From Chitinophaga oryzae (GTDB taxonomy: Bacteria > Bacteroidota > Bacteroidia > Chitinophagales > Chitinophagaceae): 64,000 nt of DNA. A program made the position numbers and the translations under genes. The notes beneath the pieces are model-generated. The model was not told the origin of the DNA. It did no database searches and saw nothing but the letters and a program-made list of their open reading frames with translations. The DNA lies in the NCBI RefSeq assembly GCF_012516375.2, contig NZ_CP051204.2, forward strand, positions 496,001 to 560,000, written 5' to 3'. Positions within the stretch are counted from its first letter, which is position 1; each line of letters opens with the position of its first letter. This document shows positions 1 to 9,875 of the stretch, piece by piece.

Positions 1-1
1 T

Positions 2-358
2 GGTATCAAGTACGTGATGCTGCGTTTCTGTGGATGGCTGTTTGGCAACAGCGAGCTGGCCGATGCTTACATCTTCATTTTATACCTGATCAACAAAATT
101 CTGGGGGTGTTGCTGGTGCCGTTTCTCGTGGTGCTGGCCTTCTGTGACGTGGAAATAGCCCGTACTTTCCTCTATATATCGATATTTTTTATAGTATTAT
201 TGGTTGTTTATCGATATATTAGATCTTATTCTTTGGTTAGGCAGTACCTATCCTTCAGTAAATTGCATTTTTTTCTTTACCTTTGCGCATTCGAAGTAGC
301 GCCGGTGCTAATATTAACTAAGGTGCTGCTGAATATCTGGTTAACTGGTAATCCTTGA
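2..358 (+). CDS. DUF4271 domain membrane protein (C-terminal part)
   Basis: The reading frame is open from the left edge of the window, so the N-terminus is missing. The visible 118 residues are strongly hydrophobic, with about three membrane segments (roughly LINKILGVLLVPFLVVLAF, FLYISIFFIVLLVVY and FFLYLCAFEVAPVLILTKV). The ending and the position 36 bases upstream of hemD fit the DUF4271 family of Bacteroidota inner-membrane proteins, whose function is unknown. It is probably co-transcribed with hemD. The family call rests on resemblance and context, not on catalytic residues. Confidence 0.6.
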   Translation, partial: GIKYVMLRFCGWLFGNSELADAYIFILYLINKILGVLLVPFLVVLAFCDVEIARTFLYISIFFIVLLVVYRYIRSYSLVRQYLSFSKLHFFLYLCAFEVAPVLILTKVLLNIWLTGNP

Positions 359-394
359 TTATCGCCTATTGTTAACACAAGAGCATAAAACAGT

Positions 395-1186
395 ATGATT
401 AAAGGCGGGCCAAAAAAAGATTTGCAAGGTAAACAAATTCAGTCAATTCTAATTTCTCAACCTAAGCCTGAAACAGAAAAGTCTCCCTATTTTGATCTGG
501 CAAAAAAGTTCAATGTAAAACTGGACTTTTACCCGTTCATCAGGGTGGAAGGCTTACCCGCTAAGGAGTTTCGGAAGCAGAAAATTGACATCCTGGCTTT
601 TACGGCAGTGATTTTTACAAGTCGTAATGCGGTGGACCACTTCTTCCGGATCTGTGAAGAGATGAAGATTAAAGTATCGCAGGATTGCAAGTACTTTTGT
701 ATTACGGAAGCAGTTGCGTTATACCTGCAGAAGTTTATCCTCTATCGCAAGCGGAAGGTGTTTTACGGAGCTGACGGTTCTACCAAAGGTGTACTGGAAG
801 TGATGAACAAACACCGGGACAATGAGAAATTCCTCTTCCCCAGCTCGGACAGTCAGAAAAAGGACATTGAGGAATGGTTGAAAACGAACAAATGTGAGTA
901 TGCCACAGCCACCCTTTATAAAACCGTTTCCAACGATGTAAAGGAGATCCTGGCGAAGACTACCTACGACATGATCGTGTTCTTCAGTCCTTCCGGCGTG
1001 AAGTCTTTATTTGAGAACGTGCCGGCCTTCGAGCAAAACGGTACGCGTATCGGGGCTTTCGGGCCTACTACTTCAGCGGCGGTCGAAGAAGCGGGATTAA
1101 GACTGGATGTGAAAGCGCCGGCTCCGCAAGCGCCTTCTATGGCAGCTGCACTGGACCAGTACCTCGCAGGTCTCAACAAAAAGTAA
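395..1186 (+). CDS. hemD: Uroporphyrinogen-III synthase (HemD)
   Basis: A 263-residue protein that matches the two-lobed HemD fold, which cyclises and inverts hydroxymethylbilane to uroporphyrinogen III in cytosolic tetrapyrrole synthesis. The family has few invariant residues. Typical landmarks are FTSRNAV (residues 74-80), FFSPSGV (196-202) and the closing AFGPTTSAAVEEAG (221-234). Length is normal. It starts at the first ATG after the DUF4271 stop and is followed by a strong terminator at 1217-1247. No other heme gene is nearby. The first 15 or so residues are poorly conserved in character, so a slightly later start cannot be excluded. Confidence 0.85.
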   Translation: MIKGGPKKDLQGKQIQSILISQPKPETEKSPYFDLAKKFNVKLDFYPFIRVEGLPAKEFRKQKIDILAFTAVIFTSRNAVDHFFRICEEMKIKVSQDCKYFCITEAVALYLQKFILYRKRKVFYGADGSTKGVLEVMNKHRDNEKFLFPSSDSQKKDIEEWLKTNKCEYATATLYKTVSNDVKEILAKTTYDMIVFFSPSGVKSLFENVPAFEQNGTRIGAFGPTTSAAVEEAGLRLDVKAPAPQAPSMAAALDQYLAGLNKK

Positions 1187-1216
1187 GCGAAAACGTATGT
1201 CGCACAGATAATTTAC

Positions 1217-1247
1217 CAGGGATGGCAATAGCCATCCCTGTTTTTTT
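1217..1247 (+). terminator. Rho-independent terminator of hemD
   Basis: A perfect 10-bp stem (1217-1226 with 1231-1240) with a 4-base loop, followed by seven T. It lies 30 bases after the hemD stop on the + strand. Confidence 0.85.
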
Positions 1248-1405
1248 GGCTGCAAAGCGGTCGCAGCAGCTGATTTCCGTTGCTTTCATGAACTCTTCAA
1301 AAAATCTTTTCCCAAACTGGTAAATCTGTCAAAATCTTTTTATTCTTGTAGCCTGTATCGTTGTCAATCAAAACTATTCCAGTTTCAATTATTTAAGCGG
1401 ATTCC

Positions 1406-3451
1406 ATGAATAAACTTGCGGGCGAAACCAGTCCTTATTTACTGCAGCACGCGCATAACCCGGTGGAGTGGTATCCCTGGGGAGAAGAGGCACTGGAGCG
1501 GGCCAGAAAGGAAGACAAGCCTATTCTGGTGAGTATCGGATACGCCGCTTGTCACTGGTGTCATGTGATGGAGCGGGAAAGCTTTGAAGATGCAGCTACT
1601 GCTGCCATCATGAATGAGCATTTCATCAACATCAAGATAGACCGGGAGGAACGGCCGGACCTGGACCACATTTATATGGATGCGGTGCAGGCGATGACCG
1701 GCGCCGGCGGATGGCCGCTGAACGTATTCCTGACACCGGATAAAAAACCGTTCTACGGCGGCACCTATTTCCCGCCGGTAAAGGCTTACAACCGGCCTTC
1801 GTGGAAGGATGTGCTGCTGTCGCTGGCGGATGCTTTCGCCAGTAAACGGGAAGACATAGAAACACAGGCTGATAACCTGACACAGCATATCGACCAGTCG
1901 AGCCAGTTCGGACTGGACGCCGGTGTCAACTTTAATATTCCGCGGGAAGAATTGTTTACCCGCCAGCAGTGTGACACCATCTGTGAAAATATGCTCCGGC
2001 AGGCGGATACTACCTGGGGTGGGTTTGGCCGCGCCCCCAAGTTCCCGCAAACCTTCACGATCGGGTATTTGCTGCGATACCATCATGCGTTTAAACATCC
2101 GGAAGCGTTGCAGCAGGCGTTGCTGTCGCTTGATAAAATGTTGCAGGGCGGCCTGTACGATCAGCTGGGTGGCGGTTTTGCCCGTTACTCGACTGACGAG
2201 AAGTGGCTGGCCCCTCATTTTGAGAAGATGTTGTATGACAATGCTTTGCTGATAGATGTGTTGTGTGATGCCTGGCAACTGACCCGCGGGGAGGCATACG
2301 CACAGACCATAAAGGATACCCTGGCTTTTATTACCCGGGAGATGACCTCGCCGGAGGGTGGTTTTTATGCCGCGCTGGATGCAGACTCTGAAGGCGTGGA
2401 AGGTAAGTTCTATACCTGGAGCAAAGCCGAAATACATCATGTACTGGGTGAACAGGCAGGCCCTTTCTGTGAGTTCTATGATGTAACAGCGCAGGGCAAC
2501 TGGGAAGAGCAGAATATATTATGGATACAGCAGCCGCTGGAGCAGTTTGCCGCGGAAAAAGGGTATGATCCGGCGGTACTGGGCGCCATGCTGAAGGGCT
2601 GTCGCGAAAAGTTGCTGGCGGTGAGGGGCACCCGGATACGCCCGGGATTGGACGACAAGATCCTGCTGGGCTGGAATGCCCTGATGGTGCATGCCTGCTG
2701 CCGGGCTTTCGCCACACTGGGAGATGAAGCTTACCGGCAGATGGCGGTGCGGAATATGGATTTCCTCCTCTCCCATTTCCGGCAAAACGACGGTACCCAG
2801 GCGTTTTATCATACCTGGAAAAACGGGCAGGCCAAGTACCCTGCTTTCCTGGACGATTATGCATGCCTGATACGGGCGCTGATTGCCCTGCAGGAAATTA
2901 CCGGGGATACCCGGTACCTGTACCAGGCGCACGATATCACGGCTTTTGTCAATGATCATTTCGGTGACGGCGGTCATCTTTTCTATTATACTATCGACGG
3001 ACAGGATGATGTGATTGTGCGGAAGAAAGAGGTGTACGACGGCGCAGTGCCCAGCGGTAACGCGCTGATGGCGCAGAACCTTTGGTATCTTTCCGTTGTT
3101 TTTGATAACAAAGACTGGGGAAACAAGGCCGTGGCCGCGTTATCCGGCATCGCCCAGACGGTGACCCGGTATCCGACTTCCTTCGGCGTGTGGGCGAGCC
3201 AGTTATTACAATTTGTAAAAGGTACCCCCGAAATAGCGGTTGTCGGAGAGGATTTCCGCGAACGGATGCAGGAGGCGGGCAACTGGTTTATCCCTTTCCG
3301 GATTTTACTCGGCTCCGGAAAAAATCAGCCGGAAATTCCGCTTTTGCAGGACAGATACCGGGAAAATGAAACATTAGTTTATTTATGCAAGGATTACCAT
3401 TGTATTAAGCCGGTGTTTTATATACAAGAAATTATTAATTTAATAGAATAA
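1406..3451 (+). CDS. Thioredoxin-domain protein of the DUF255/YyaL (SSP411-like) family
   Basis: A 681-residue cytosolic protein beginning [20 protein letters not shown], the signature start of the DUF255 family (bacterial YyaL, human SPATA20). An N-terminal thioredoxin-like domain carries CHWC at residues 49-52. The remainder resembles an (alpha/alpha)6-barrel of the N-acylglucosamine-epimerase type, with motifs such as [21 protein letters not shown] and [12 protein letters not shown]. The family's reaction is not established; a redox or sugar-related role is only inferred from the two folds. Length is as expected. The gene stands alone, with 219 bases upstream and about 200 downstream. Confidence 0.85.
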   Translation: MNKLAGETSPYLLQHAHNPVEWYPWGEEALERARKEDKPILVSIGYAACHWCHVMERESFEDAATAAIMNEHFINIKIDREERPDLDHIYMDAVQAMTGAGGWPLNVFLTPDKKPFYGGTYFPPVKAYNRPSWKDVLLSLADAFASKREDIETQADNLTQHIDQSSQFGLDAGVNFNIPREELFTRQQCDTICENMLRQADTTWGGFGRAPKFPQTFTIGYLLRYHHAFKHPEALQQALLSLDKMLQGGLYDQLGGGFARYSTDEKWLAPHFEKMLYDNALLIDVLCDAWQLTRGEAYAQTIKDTLAFITREMTSPEGGFYAALDADSEGVEGKFYTWSKAEIHHVLGEQAGPFCEFYDVTAQGNWEEQNILWIQQPLEQFAAEKGYDPAVLGAMLKGCREKLLAVRGTRIRPGLDDKILLGWNALMVHACCRAFATLGDEAYRQMAVRNMDFLLSHFRQNDGTQAFYHTWKNGQAKYPAFLDDYACLIRALIALQEITGDTRYLYQAHDITAFVNDHFGDGGHLFYYTIDGQDDVIVRKKEVYDGAVPSGNALMAQNLWYLSVVFDNKDWGNKAVAALSGIAQTVTRYPTSFGVWASQLLQFVKGTPEIAVVGEDFRERMQEAGNWFIPFRILLGSGKNQPEIPLLQDRYRENETLVYLCKDYHCIKPVFYIQEIINLIE

Positions 3452-3585
3452 TTATGTAACTTGCCCGTTATAAGGGTAGTTTAGGTAAAATAAATGTTGG
3501 ACCGGTGATATAATAAAATGTTAAAAAATACGTTTAAATTAGTTACCGAACGGACGTATGTGGAATTGAAAAAGTTGTGTAAAAG

Positions 3586-3618
3586 TTGACTACAAATTAA
3601 ATTTTATTATTACATTTG
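3586..3618 (+). promoter_or_regulatory. Promoter of the gldKLMN operon
   Basis: TTG at 3586-3588 and TACATTTG at 3611-3618 match the Bacteroidota primary-sigma pattern (TTTG near -33, TAnnTTTG near -7) with 22 bases between. Transcription would begin near 3625, about 95 bases before the chosen gldK start. Confidence 0.6.
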
Positions 3619-3718
3619 CTATCTTTCATATAAACAAAGCGGGTGAAAAATATGAGAAATGTGTTCCCTTGCATTCAGGCAAAAAGCACCAGGCTGGTTA
3701 ATAGAAAAACATATTCTG

Positions 3719-5002
3719 ATGAAAGCTACCCTTATGAAGCTTAACTATTTAAGAGGTCTGTTGGCAATTCTGCTGGTTTCCCTGCTGGCCAGCTGTGGCG
3801 GTAGTAAAGGCCCCAAAAACGCACAAGGGCAACTGATCGGCGTGAGCCCCAGACCTAAGTACACCCCCCCTGTACCGTACGGAATGGTTTATGTTCCTGC
3901 GGGGACTTTTCACATGGGCCCCAGTGATGAGGACGTGAACTATGCCTACACTGCGCGTAACAAGTCGATCTCTATTTCCGGCTTCTATATGGATGCCACG
4001 GAAATTACGAACAATGAGTACCGCCAGTTCGTGCAATGGGTGCAGGACTCTATCGCCCACATCCTGTTAGGCCATGTTAAACAGGACGACGGACATGACA
4101 TCATCGACTGGAAACAGAAGATCAACTGGAAAGACAAAGCGACAGTGGAAAAACTGGACGCAATGATATACACCGAGGCGGACCGCCTGTACGGCCGTAA
4201 GGACGTAGACGTTGGAAAGCTGGTTTATCACCAGGAAACATTCAACTGGGACAAGGCCAAGCTGAGGGAGAACTTCGGTAAGCCCCGTTCTACCTTCATC
4301 GTGAAGAAAGACGTGCCCATTTATCCGGACACACTGTGCTGGATCAGGGACTTCTCCTACGCGTATAACGAGCCGATGACCCGTATGTACTTCTGGCATC
4401 CGGCGTTCGATAACTATCCGGTAGTAGGCGTTAACTGGCACCAGGCCACCGCTTTCTGCGAATGGAGAAGTAAATTCTGGGAGGACTACCGCAACTCCAA
4501 GAAATTATTCACGGAAGATAAATTCCAGCTGCCTTCTGAAGCACAGTGGGAATATGCAGCTCGTGGCGGCAGAGAACAAACACCTTATCCATGGGGTGGT
4601 TACTACATCCGCAACAAAAAAGGCTGTCTGCTGGCCAACTTTAAACCGGGCCGCGGTAACTATCCGGAAGACGGCGGTTTCTACACCGTACGCGCCGACG
4701 CCTACTGGCCTAACGATTACGGCCTGTATTGCATGGCTGGTAACGTAGCAGAATGGACTGCCGACATCTTCTATGAAAACGCCTACTCATTCACCTCTGA
4801 TATGAACCCTTATCTGAGAATGGACGTGCCGGACGACGCGCCGTTGAAGATGAAACGTAAAGCCATCAGGGGAGGTTCCTGGAAAGATGTGGGATACTTC
4901 CTGCAAACAGGTACCAGAACATATGAATATCAGGATAGCGCCAAATCATATGTAGGTTTCAGATGTACCATCGCATTGAGCAGAAGAGCAAAACACAGAT
5001 AA
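3719..5002 (+). CDS. gldK: Gliding motility / T9SS lipoprotein GldK (PorK)
   Basis: GldK is the outer-membrane lipoprotein that forms the periplasmic ring of the type IX secretion system together with GldN. The start at 3719 gives a classic lipoprotein signal ending LLASC with the lipidated Cys at residue 26; the frame stays open 60 bases further upstream, but that would bury the signal. The body is a formylglycine-generating-enzyme-like (FGE/SUMF) domain: GMVYVPAGTFHMGPSDED, LPSEAQWEYAARGG, GNVAEWTADIFYENAY and the ending RGGSWKD...YVGFRC. The protein is a structural homologue, not thought to be an active sulfatase modifier. First gene of gldKLMN. Confidence 0.93.
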   Translation: MKATLMKLNYLRGLLAILLVSLLASCGGSKGPKNAQGQLIGVSPRPKYTPPVPYGMVYVPAGTFHMGPSDEDVNYAYTARNKSISISGFYMDATEITNNEYRQFVQWVQDSIAHILLGHVKQDDGHDIIDWKQKINWKDKATVEKLDAMIYTEADRLYGRKDVDVGKLVYHQETFNWDKAKLRENFGKPRSTFIVKKDVPIYPDTLCWIRDFSYAYNEPMTRMYFWHPAFDNYPVVGVNWHQATAFCEWRSKFWEDYRNSKKLFTEDKFQLPSEAQWEYAARGGREQTPYPWGGYYIRNKKGCLLANFKPGRGNYPEDGGFYTVRADAYWPNDYGLYCMAGNVAEWTADIFYENAYSFTSDMNPYLRMDVPDDAPLKMKRKAIRGGSWKDVGYFLQTGTRTYEYQDSAKSYVGFRCTIALSRRAKHR

Positions 5003-5123
5003 TTGCTGATCCGTTAAACCAGAAAAGCCTTTATTTATGCACACACTAAGCAAATCACTGAGAAATAACTATTCCATACAGAGATCTTTAACACTTATCA
5101 CTTTAACCAGTAAATTTTAACCT

Positions 5124-5870
5124 ATGGCTATGAATCCTAACAAAGCTAAATGGCTGAACTTTTTCGTATGTATTGCCGCTTCTGTTGTAATTATCGGAGC
5201 GTTATTTAAACTGCAACACTGGCGGGGAGCGGATATCGCTTTGATTTTAGGTCTGAGCACTGAAGCGCTCATCTTCTTTGTATATGCATTCGTTCCCGAC
5301 TCCGGCGCCTCCCATGCTGAAGGCCAGGTAGTTGCCGTTGCCGGCAGCCCTGCTGTTGCCGGTCTCGACAAAATGTTACAGGAAGCAGACATCACGCCTG
5401 CCAATCTGCAACGCCTGAGCGAAAACTTCCAGAAACTGGGCACTACCGTTGATAAAATGAGAGATATCAGCGACGTGGTAGCTGCTACCGGTGACTACAC
5501 CCAGAAAACAAGAGAAGCTGCCGCTGCTATCGGTAATGTGGCCAACGCCTACACTACTGCTGCTTCCGCAGTATCTTCCTTCAATAGCGCCTCTGAGTCT
5601 ACCAGAAGCTTCCACGAACAGATGCAGGGCATGACCAAAAACCTGGCTTCCCTGAATGCTATCTACGAACTGGAGCTGCAGGACACCAACAACCACCTGA
5701 AAGCGATGAACAACTTCTACAGCAACCTGCAGAAAGCTTCTTCCGCTATGAGTGGCAGCATCGACGACGCTAAGAAAACACAAGAGCAGATCAGCATGCT
5801 GGCCAAAAACCTCAGCAACCTCAATACTGTTTATGGTAACATGTTAACTGCCATGAGCGGAAACAGATAA
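5124..5870 (+). CDS. gldL: T9SS motor protein GldL (PorL)
   Basis: GldL is the inner-membrane subunit which, with GldM, forms the proton-motive-force-driven motor of the type IX secretion system. Two membrane helices are visible at about residues 11-30 and 36-56, with the charged residue E48 inside the second; the family's key membrane Glu lies in this helix. A long, Ala/Ser/Gln-rich, probably coiled-coil cytoplasmic tail follows (residues 90-248). It begins 121 bases after gldK and ends 49 bases before gldM. Length of 248 is normal for the family. Confidence 0.92.
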   Translation: MAMNPNKAKWLNFFVCIAASVVIIGALFKLQHWRGADIALILGLSTEALIFFVYAFVPDSGASHAEGQVVAVAGSPAVAGLDKMLQEADITPANLQRLSENFQKLGTTVDKMRDISDVVAATGDYTQKTREAAAAIGNVANAYTTAASAVSSFNSASESTRSFHEQMQGMTKNLASLNAIYELELQDTNNHLKAMNNFYSNLQKASSAMSGSIDDAKKTQEQISMLAKNLSNLNTVYGNMLTAMSGNR

Positions 5871-5919
5871 GGTATCGCTTATAGTTTAATAAACCATTCA
5901 TTAAATCTGCTAAAGAACT

Positions 5920-7461
5920 ATGGCACTACCTAAAGATCCTAGGCAGAAGATGATCAACATCATGTACCTGGTCCTAACGGCCATGCTTGCGTTGAACGTC
6001 TCTGCTGAAATATTGAACGCTTTTAATATCGTAAATAACTCTATCGTTACTTCCAACGGTGCCCTCACTGATAAAAACAACTTTATTTATCAGCAGTTTG
6101 TGGAACAAATGAAAGATAACGCTGAGAAAGTAGCTCCGCTGAAAGCTAAGGCTGAAGAAGTAAAAAAGCTCTCTGCTGAAGCATACAATTACGTGGAGGG
6201 CCTGAAAAATCTCATCATCACGGAAAGCGGTGGTAAAGATGAAAACGGTGAGCTTAAATCGCAATCCGATCTGGATGCTCCTACCCGTGTGATGGAGAAC
6301 ATGAAAAAAGGCCCTGAACTGGAAGCTAAACTGACTGCCCTGCGCAAACAGTTGCTTACTTTCGTTGAACCTAAAGACCAGGCGAAATTTGCAAAAACTT
6401 TACCCCTGAAAATCGAAGTGGGAAAATCCGGAAGCAATGATCATGGTACCGGTCCTAAAACATGGACTACCTATCATTTCAACATGGTGCCTACCATCGC
6501 TGCAGTCACTATCCTGGGTAAATTCCAGAACGATATTAAAAACTCCGAGTCTGCGATCATCGACGACCTGTATCGTCAGATCAACGCAAAAGACTTTAAG
6601 TTTGACAGAATCAGGCCGTTCATCTCCCTGAACTCTAAAAACCTGATGTCAGGCCAGACGCTGACTGCACAAATCGCAGTGGGCGCCTATAGCACCACCG
6701 TAAACCCGACAATTACTGTCAACGGTCAAACGATCACTGCTACTGAAGGCCTGGCTACCTACTCTGTGCCGGTGAGCGGCCTTGGTGAGAAAACCATTTC
6801 CGGTACCATCACCCTGCCTAATCCTGCCGGTGGCGAACCTATCACACAGTCTTTCACTGAAAGCTATAACGTAGGCGCTTCTACTACCTCCATCTCTGCC
6901 GACAAAATGAACGTACTGTACATTGGCCTGCAGAACCCGATCTCCATCTCTGCTGCCGGTGTGCCTGCTGAAGCGGTTTCCGCTTCCATCAACGGTGGCA
7001 CCATTACCAAACGCGGCTCCGGTGAATACACTGTAACTGTTAGCCAGCCTGGTAAAGCGGTGATCAACGTAGTAGCGAACATCGACGGTAAAGTAAAACA
7101 GCTGGGCCAGAAAGAATTCCGTGTAAAACGTGTTCCGGACCCTGTACTGAAAGTAGGATTTAATAAAGGTGGCAGCATGAAAGCCGCTGACTTTAAAGTT
7201 CAGCTCGGCCTCGCTGCTGCACTGGAAGACTTCGAATTCGAAGGCGTGAAATACGACGTAGTAGGTTACCGTATCGGTGTATCTGCCAAAGGCAAAGAAT
7301 ACCAGGAAGGTGAGGCCAACTCCGCTTACTTCCCGAACAGCGTAGCTGCTTCCATCCGCGCACTGCGCCCGGGTGACGAAGTATACTTCGAAAACGTAAA
7401 AGTAAAAGGCCCTGATGGTATTGTACGTACAATGCCCAGCACAATATTCAAATTAAATTAA
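5920..7461 (+). CDS. gldM: T9SS motor/shaft protein GldM (PorM)
   Basis: GldM has a single N-terminal membrane helix (about residues 14-33, starting ALPKDPRQKMINIMYLVLTAM, the family signature) that packs in the GldL ring. The long periplasmic part (to residue 513) forms four stacked beta-rich domains reaching the GldK/GldN ring. The C-terminal part is Ala/Gly/Val/Thr rich and compatible with these domains. It is followed 21 bases later by gldN. Length is typical. Well supported by sequence and by gene order. Confidence 0.95.
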   Translation: MALPKDPRQKMINIMYLVLTAMLALNVSAEILNAFNIVNNSIVTSNGALTDKNNFIYQQFVEQMKDNAEKVAPLKAKAEEVKKLSAEAYNYVEGLKNLIITESGGKDENGELKSQSDLDAPTRVMENMKKGPELEAKLTALRKQLLTFVEPKDQAKFAKTLPLKIEVGKSGSNDHGTGPKTWTTYHFNMVPTIAAVTILGKFQNDIKNSESAIIDDLYRQINAKDFKFDRIRPFISLNSKNLMSGQTLTAQIAVGAYSTTVNPTITVNGQTITATEGLATYSVPVSGLGEKTISGTITLPNPAGGEPITQSFTESYNVGASTTSISADKMNVLYIGLQNPISISAAGVPAEAVSASINGGTITKRGSGEYTVTVSQPGKAVINVVANIDGKVKQLGQKEFRVKRVPDPVLKVGFNKGGSMKAADFKVQLGLAAALEDFEFEGVKYDVVGYRIGVSAKGKEYQEGEANSAYFPNSVAASIRALRPGDEVYFENVKVKGPDGIVRTMPSTIFKLN

Positions 7462-7482
7462 CAGGTCATAAATTACTGAAAT

Positions 7483-8514
7483 ATGCGAGCAGTAATATTT
7501 AACAGAATTGGTTGGTGTACAATGTTGCTGGTAATGCTGGCAACAGCTGCGGAAGCACAGAGACGTGGTGGTACTACCCGCCGCAGAACAGCTACCGAAG
7601 CAACACAGACAGACCCGAATGCGCCGGTGGTAAACCCCGCTACCGGGAATGCTGTAACACCGCCTCCTCCTGCTCCTAACGCCGCGTCCCAACGCCCGGA
7701 CGGTATCACCGCCCCGGTATCAGACACGCCGCGCAAATCACTGCGCGTAGATGGTGTGGTAGAGAGAAACCTCGCAAGAGAACGCGTTCCCATCGTTTAC
7801 GACTACATCCGCGAGGATGACCGTTTCTGGGAAAAACGTGTCTGGCAGGTAATCGATGTCCGGGAGAAAATCAACCTCCCCTTCCAATACAACGTGGAAG
7901 ACGAAAGTGGCATTAACCAACTGTTTATTAATATTCTGCTGAACGCTATCAAGAATAAGGAAGTTGAAGCTTTCAACCCTATCGATGACCGCTTCACCAC
8001 GGTAATGCCCTACGAGGAAATCCAAACCAAGATCGCAGGTGAAGAAAGGACCGTACGCAGTATCGACCCGGTTACCGGCGAAGAAAAAATGGTGACCACC
8101 CGCGATGACTTCGATCCCCGTACTATCAGACAGTACAAGGTGAAAGAAGTATGGGTGTTCGACAAAGAAGCTTCCGCCCTTAAAGTCCGTATCCTCGGTA
8201 TCGCCCCTATGGTGTCCCGCATGAACGAAGATGGCAGCGTCCGCGCTTCTATCCCCCTGTTCTGGGTATATTACCCTGATCTGCGTCCTACCCTGGCCAA
8301 GTACGATGTGTACAACCAGAACAACGACGCATCCACTATCAGCTGGGAAGACCTCTTCGAGATGCGTTTCTTCGGCAGCTATGTGGTGAAGGAAAACAAT
8401 ACCTACAACCGCGAGATCAAGGACTACATTAAAGACGGTGTGATGCGCCTCCTAGAAGGCCAGTCCATCAAAGACCGTATCTTTAATAAAGAACAGGACC
8501 TCTGGCAGTACTAG
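7483..8514 (+). CDS. gldN: T9SS periplasmic ring protein GldN (PorN)
   Basis: GldN partners GldK in the periplasmic ring of the type IX secretion system. The N-terminus has a cleavable signal peptide (hydrophobic segment around residues 9-24, ending AEAQ). A Pro/Ala/Thr-rich linker follows to about residue 80, then the conserved family domain with RIGI-like and VFDKEASALKVRILGIAPM (about residues 223-241) and FFGSYVVKENN near the end. It is the last gene of gldKLMN. Its stop codon is two bases from the palindromic element at 8516-8640, which may end the transcript. Confidence 0.93.
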   Translation: MRAVIFNRIGWCTMLLVMLATAAEAQRRGGTTRRRTATEATQTDPNAPVVNPATGNAVTPPPPAPNAASQRPDGITAPVSDTPRKSLRVDGVVERNLARERVPIVYDYIREDDRFWEKRVWQVIDVREKINLPFQYNVEDESGINQLFINILLNAIKNKEVEAFNPIDDRFTTVMPYEEIQTKIAGEERTVRSIDPVTGEEKMVTTRDDFDPRTIRQYKVKEVWVFDKEASALKVRILGIAPMVSRMNEDGSVRASIPLFWVYYPDLRPTLAKYDVYNQNNDASTISWEDLFEMRFFGSYVVKENNTYNREIKDYIKDGVMRLLEGQSIKDRIFNKEQDLWQY

Positions 8515-8515
8515 A

Positions 8516-8640
8516 CAATTACGAATTACGAAATACGAATTACGAAAAAGAGCGAAGATCAACATCTTCGCTCTTTTTCGTAATTCGTATCTTGTAGTGG
8601 TCTTTTTAAATCGTAATTCGTAATCCGTAATTCGTAATTG
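8516..8640. repeat. MITE-like palindromic element with perfect 15-bp ends
   Basis: The element starts two bases after the gldN stop. Its ends are a perfect 15-bp inverted repeat (8516-8530 with 8626-8640, CAATTACGAATTACG). Inside is a perfect 27-bp hairpin (8533-8559 with 8564-8590, 4-base loop), long enough to act as a transcription terminator. Short ACGAATT units are repeated throughout. Its right end supplies the TTG that starts the following open frame. No transposase gene is inside. Not recognised as a named family. Confidence 0.75.
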
Positions 8641-9213
8641 ATTTTGGAACTTCTGCGTAAAACAGCCTTCAGCATCATGCCCCTGCCGGACAAAGAGTGG
8701 GAAGATCTTTCCGCCTGCTGGACACCGGTCACCTTCAAAAGAAAGGACATGATCACCGTGGCCGGTGAAGTGGAAAAATATATCTACTTCGTGGAAGAAG
8801 GCGTGCAACGGCTGTTCAGCCTGGAAAACGACCGGGAAGTCACCCTCCTGTTCACTTACATCGGCTCGTTCTCCGGAGTGATAGACTCGTTTCAGCTGCA
8901 ACGCCCCTCCCCCTGGTACCTGGAAGCGCTGACGCACAGCCGCATGCTGCGCCTGTCGTGGGCCGACTTTGACCGCCTTACCCGGCAATACCCCCTGCTC
9001 GACAGGTGGGTGCGCCTCGGGTCAGTGGCCGCCCTGGGCGGCATCCTGGAACGGCATAAGGAAATCCTCTCCTACAGTGCGGAACAGAAGTTCCGGACGC
9101 TCCTTACACGCAGTCCGCATGTGCTGCAGCTGATACCGCAGAAATACCTCGCCTCTTATCTCGGTATCGATCCCGCCACCTTCAGCAAACTCCTGAAGTC
9201 AGTAAAATTGTAA
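8638..9213 (+). CDS. Crp/Fnr-family transcription regulator
   Basis: A 191-residue protein with an N-terminal cyclic-nucleotide-binding-type beta-barrel (about residues 20-115; landmarks FKRKDMITVAGEVEKYIYFVEEG and VTLLFTYIGSFSG). A C-terminal segment ends YLASYLGIDPATFSKLLKSVK, resembling a short winged-helix recognition region. Many Chitinophaga Crp-like proteins have this size. No cAMP-binding signature is obvious, so the ligand is unknown. The longest frame uses a TTG start that is the last codon of the palindromic repeat; an ATG at 8677 is the alternative and would lose 13 family-like residues. DNA target unknown. Confidence 0.75.
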   Translation: MILELLRKTAFSIMPLPDKEWEDLSACWTPVTFKRKDMITVAGEVEKYIYFVEEGVQRLFSLENDREVTLLFTYIGSFSGVIDSFQLQRPSPWYLEALTHSRMLRLSWADFDRLTRQYPLLDRWVRLGSVAALGGILERHKEILSYSAEQKFRTLLTRSPHVLQLIPQKYLASYLGIDPATFSKLLKSVKL

Positions 9214-9253
9214 AATCTTGATCTGCGCCAACTTTTTCCGTTGTCAGCCATAG

Positions 9254-9261
9254 TAGTTTTG
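9254..9261 (+). promoter_or_regulatory. -7 promoter element of the DinB-like gene
   Basis: TAGTTTTG matches TAnnTTTG and lies 17 bases before the ATG at 9279. A T-rich stretch at 9233-9237 may serve as the -33 region. Confidence 0.45.
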
Positions 9262-9278
9262 CAGTAAACCTTGTGAAT

Positions 9279-9875
9279 ATGGCCTCAGTTAGCACCAGCT
9301 CGCTTTTAAAGCAACTCCGCTTACAGATTGTAGCAGCGCAGTATAAAGCCGAAGACCATTTCGGCGGCCAGTCTGCAGACGTATTGTCCTATACGCCCCA
9401 ACCGGGCACATGGAGCGCCCTTCAGTGCCTGGAACACCTGAATACTTACGGCCGGTTTTACCTGCCGGCATTGGATAAAGCGATTACAGCAGCGGAAAGA
9501 AATGGCAGCCAGCCCCTGGAGACATTTAAGAGCAGCTGGCTGGGCGCCTGGTTTACCAAACAGATGCAACCCACGCCGGACGGGAAGCTACGTTCCCGTA
9601 TGAAGTCACCCAAAGGGCATCTCCCGGCTGTTCAGCCCGATGCTGCGGGTGTGCTCAGTGAATTTATCCGGCAACAGGAAACCATGGAAGCCCTCATGGA
9701 CAGGGCTGCGAAAATCAACTTGCAAAAAGCGAAGGTGCCCACTTCCCTCTCCGGCTTTATCAAACTGTCTGTGGGCGATACTTTCGGCTTTATGACAGCG
9801 CATATCAACCGGCATGTGCTGCAGGCGGAAAACGTCATCCGCCGTTGCCCGAAACGGGTGGAAAAAGCAGTCTAG
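9279..9875 (+). CDS. DinB-like (DUF664/DinB_2) four-helix protein
   Basis: The protein of 198 residues has the DinB-superfamily pattern: PQPGTWSALQCLEHLNTYGRFY near the N-terminus, with a His (LEHL) in the metal-binding position, and a later TAHINRHVLQAENV giving two more His. In this superfamily three His bind a divalent metal, and members act as thiol-dependent transferases; substrates here are unknown. The start is the ATG at 9279, two codons inside an upstream GTG. The last four bases overlap the 3' end of uvrC on the opposite strand. Confidence 0.75.
   Translation: MASVSTSSLLKQLRLQIVAAQYKAEDHFGGQSADVLSYTPQPGTWSALQCLEHLNTYGRFYLPALDKAITAAERNGSQPLETFKSSWLGAWFTKQMQPTPDGKLRSRMKSPKGHLPAVQPDAAGVLSEFIRQQETMEALMDRAAKINLQKAKVPTSLSGFIKLSVGDTFGFMTAHINRHVLQAENVIRRCPKRVEKAV

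Noticed and set aside
3719..5002. GldK as a formylglycine-generating sulfatase-maturation enzyme
   Set aside because: The fold is shared, but the lipoprotein signal and the gldLMN neighbours identify the structural T9SS component.
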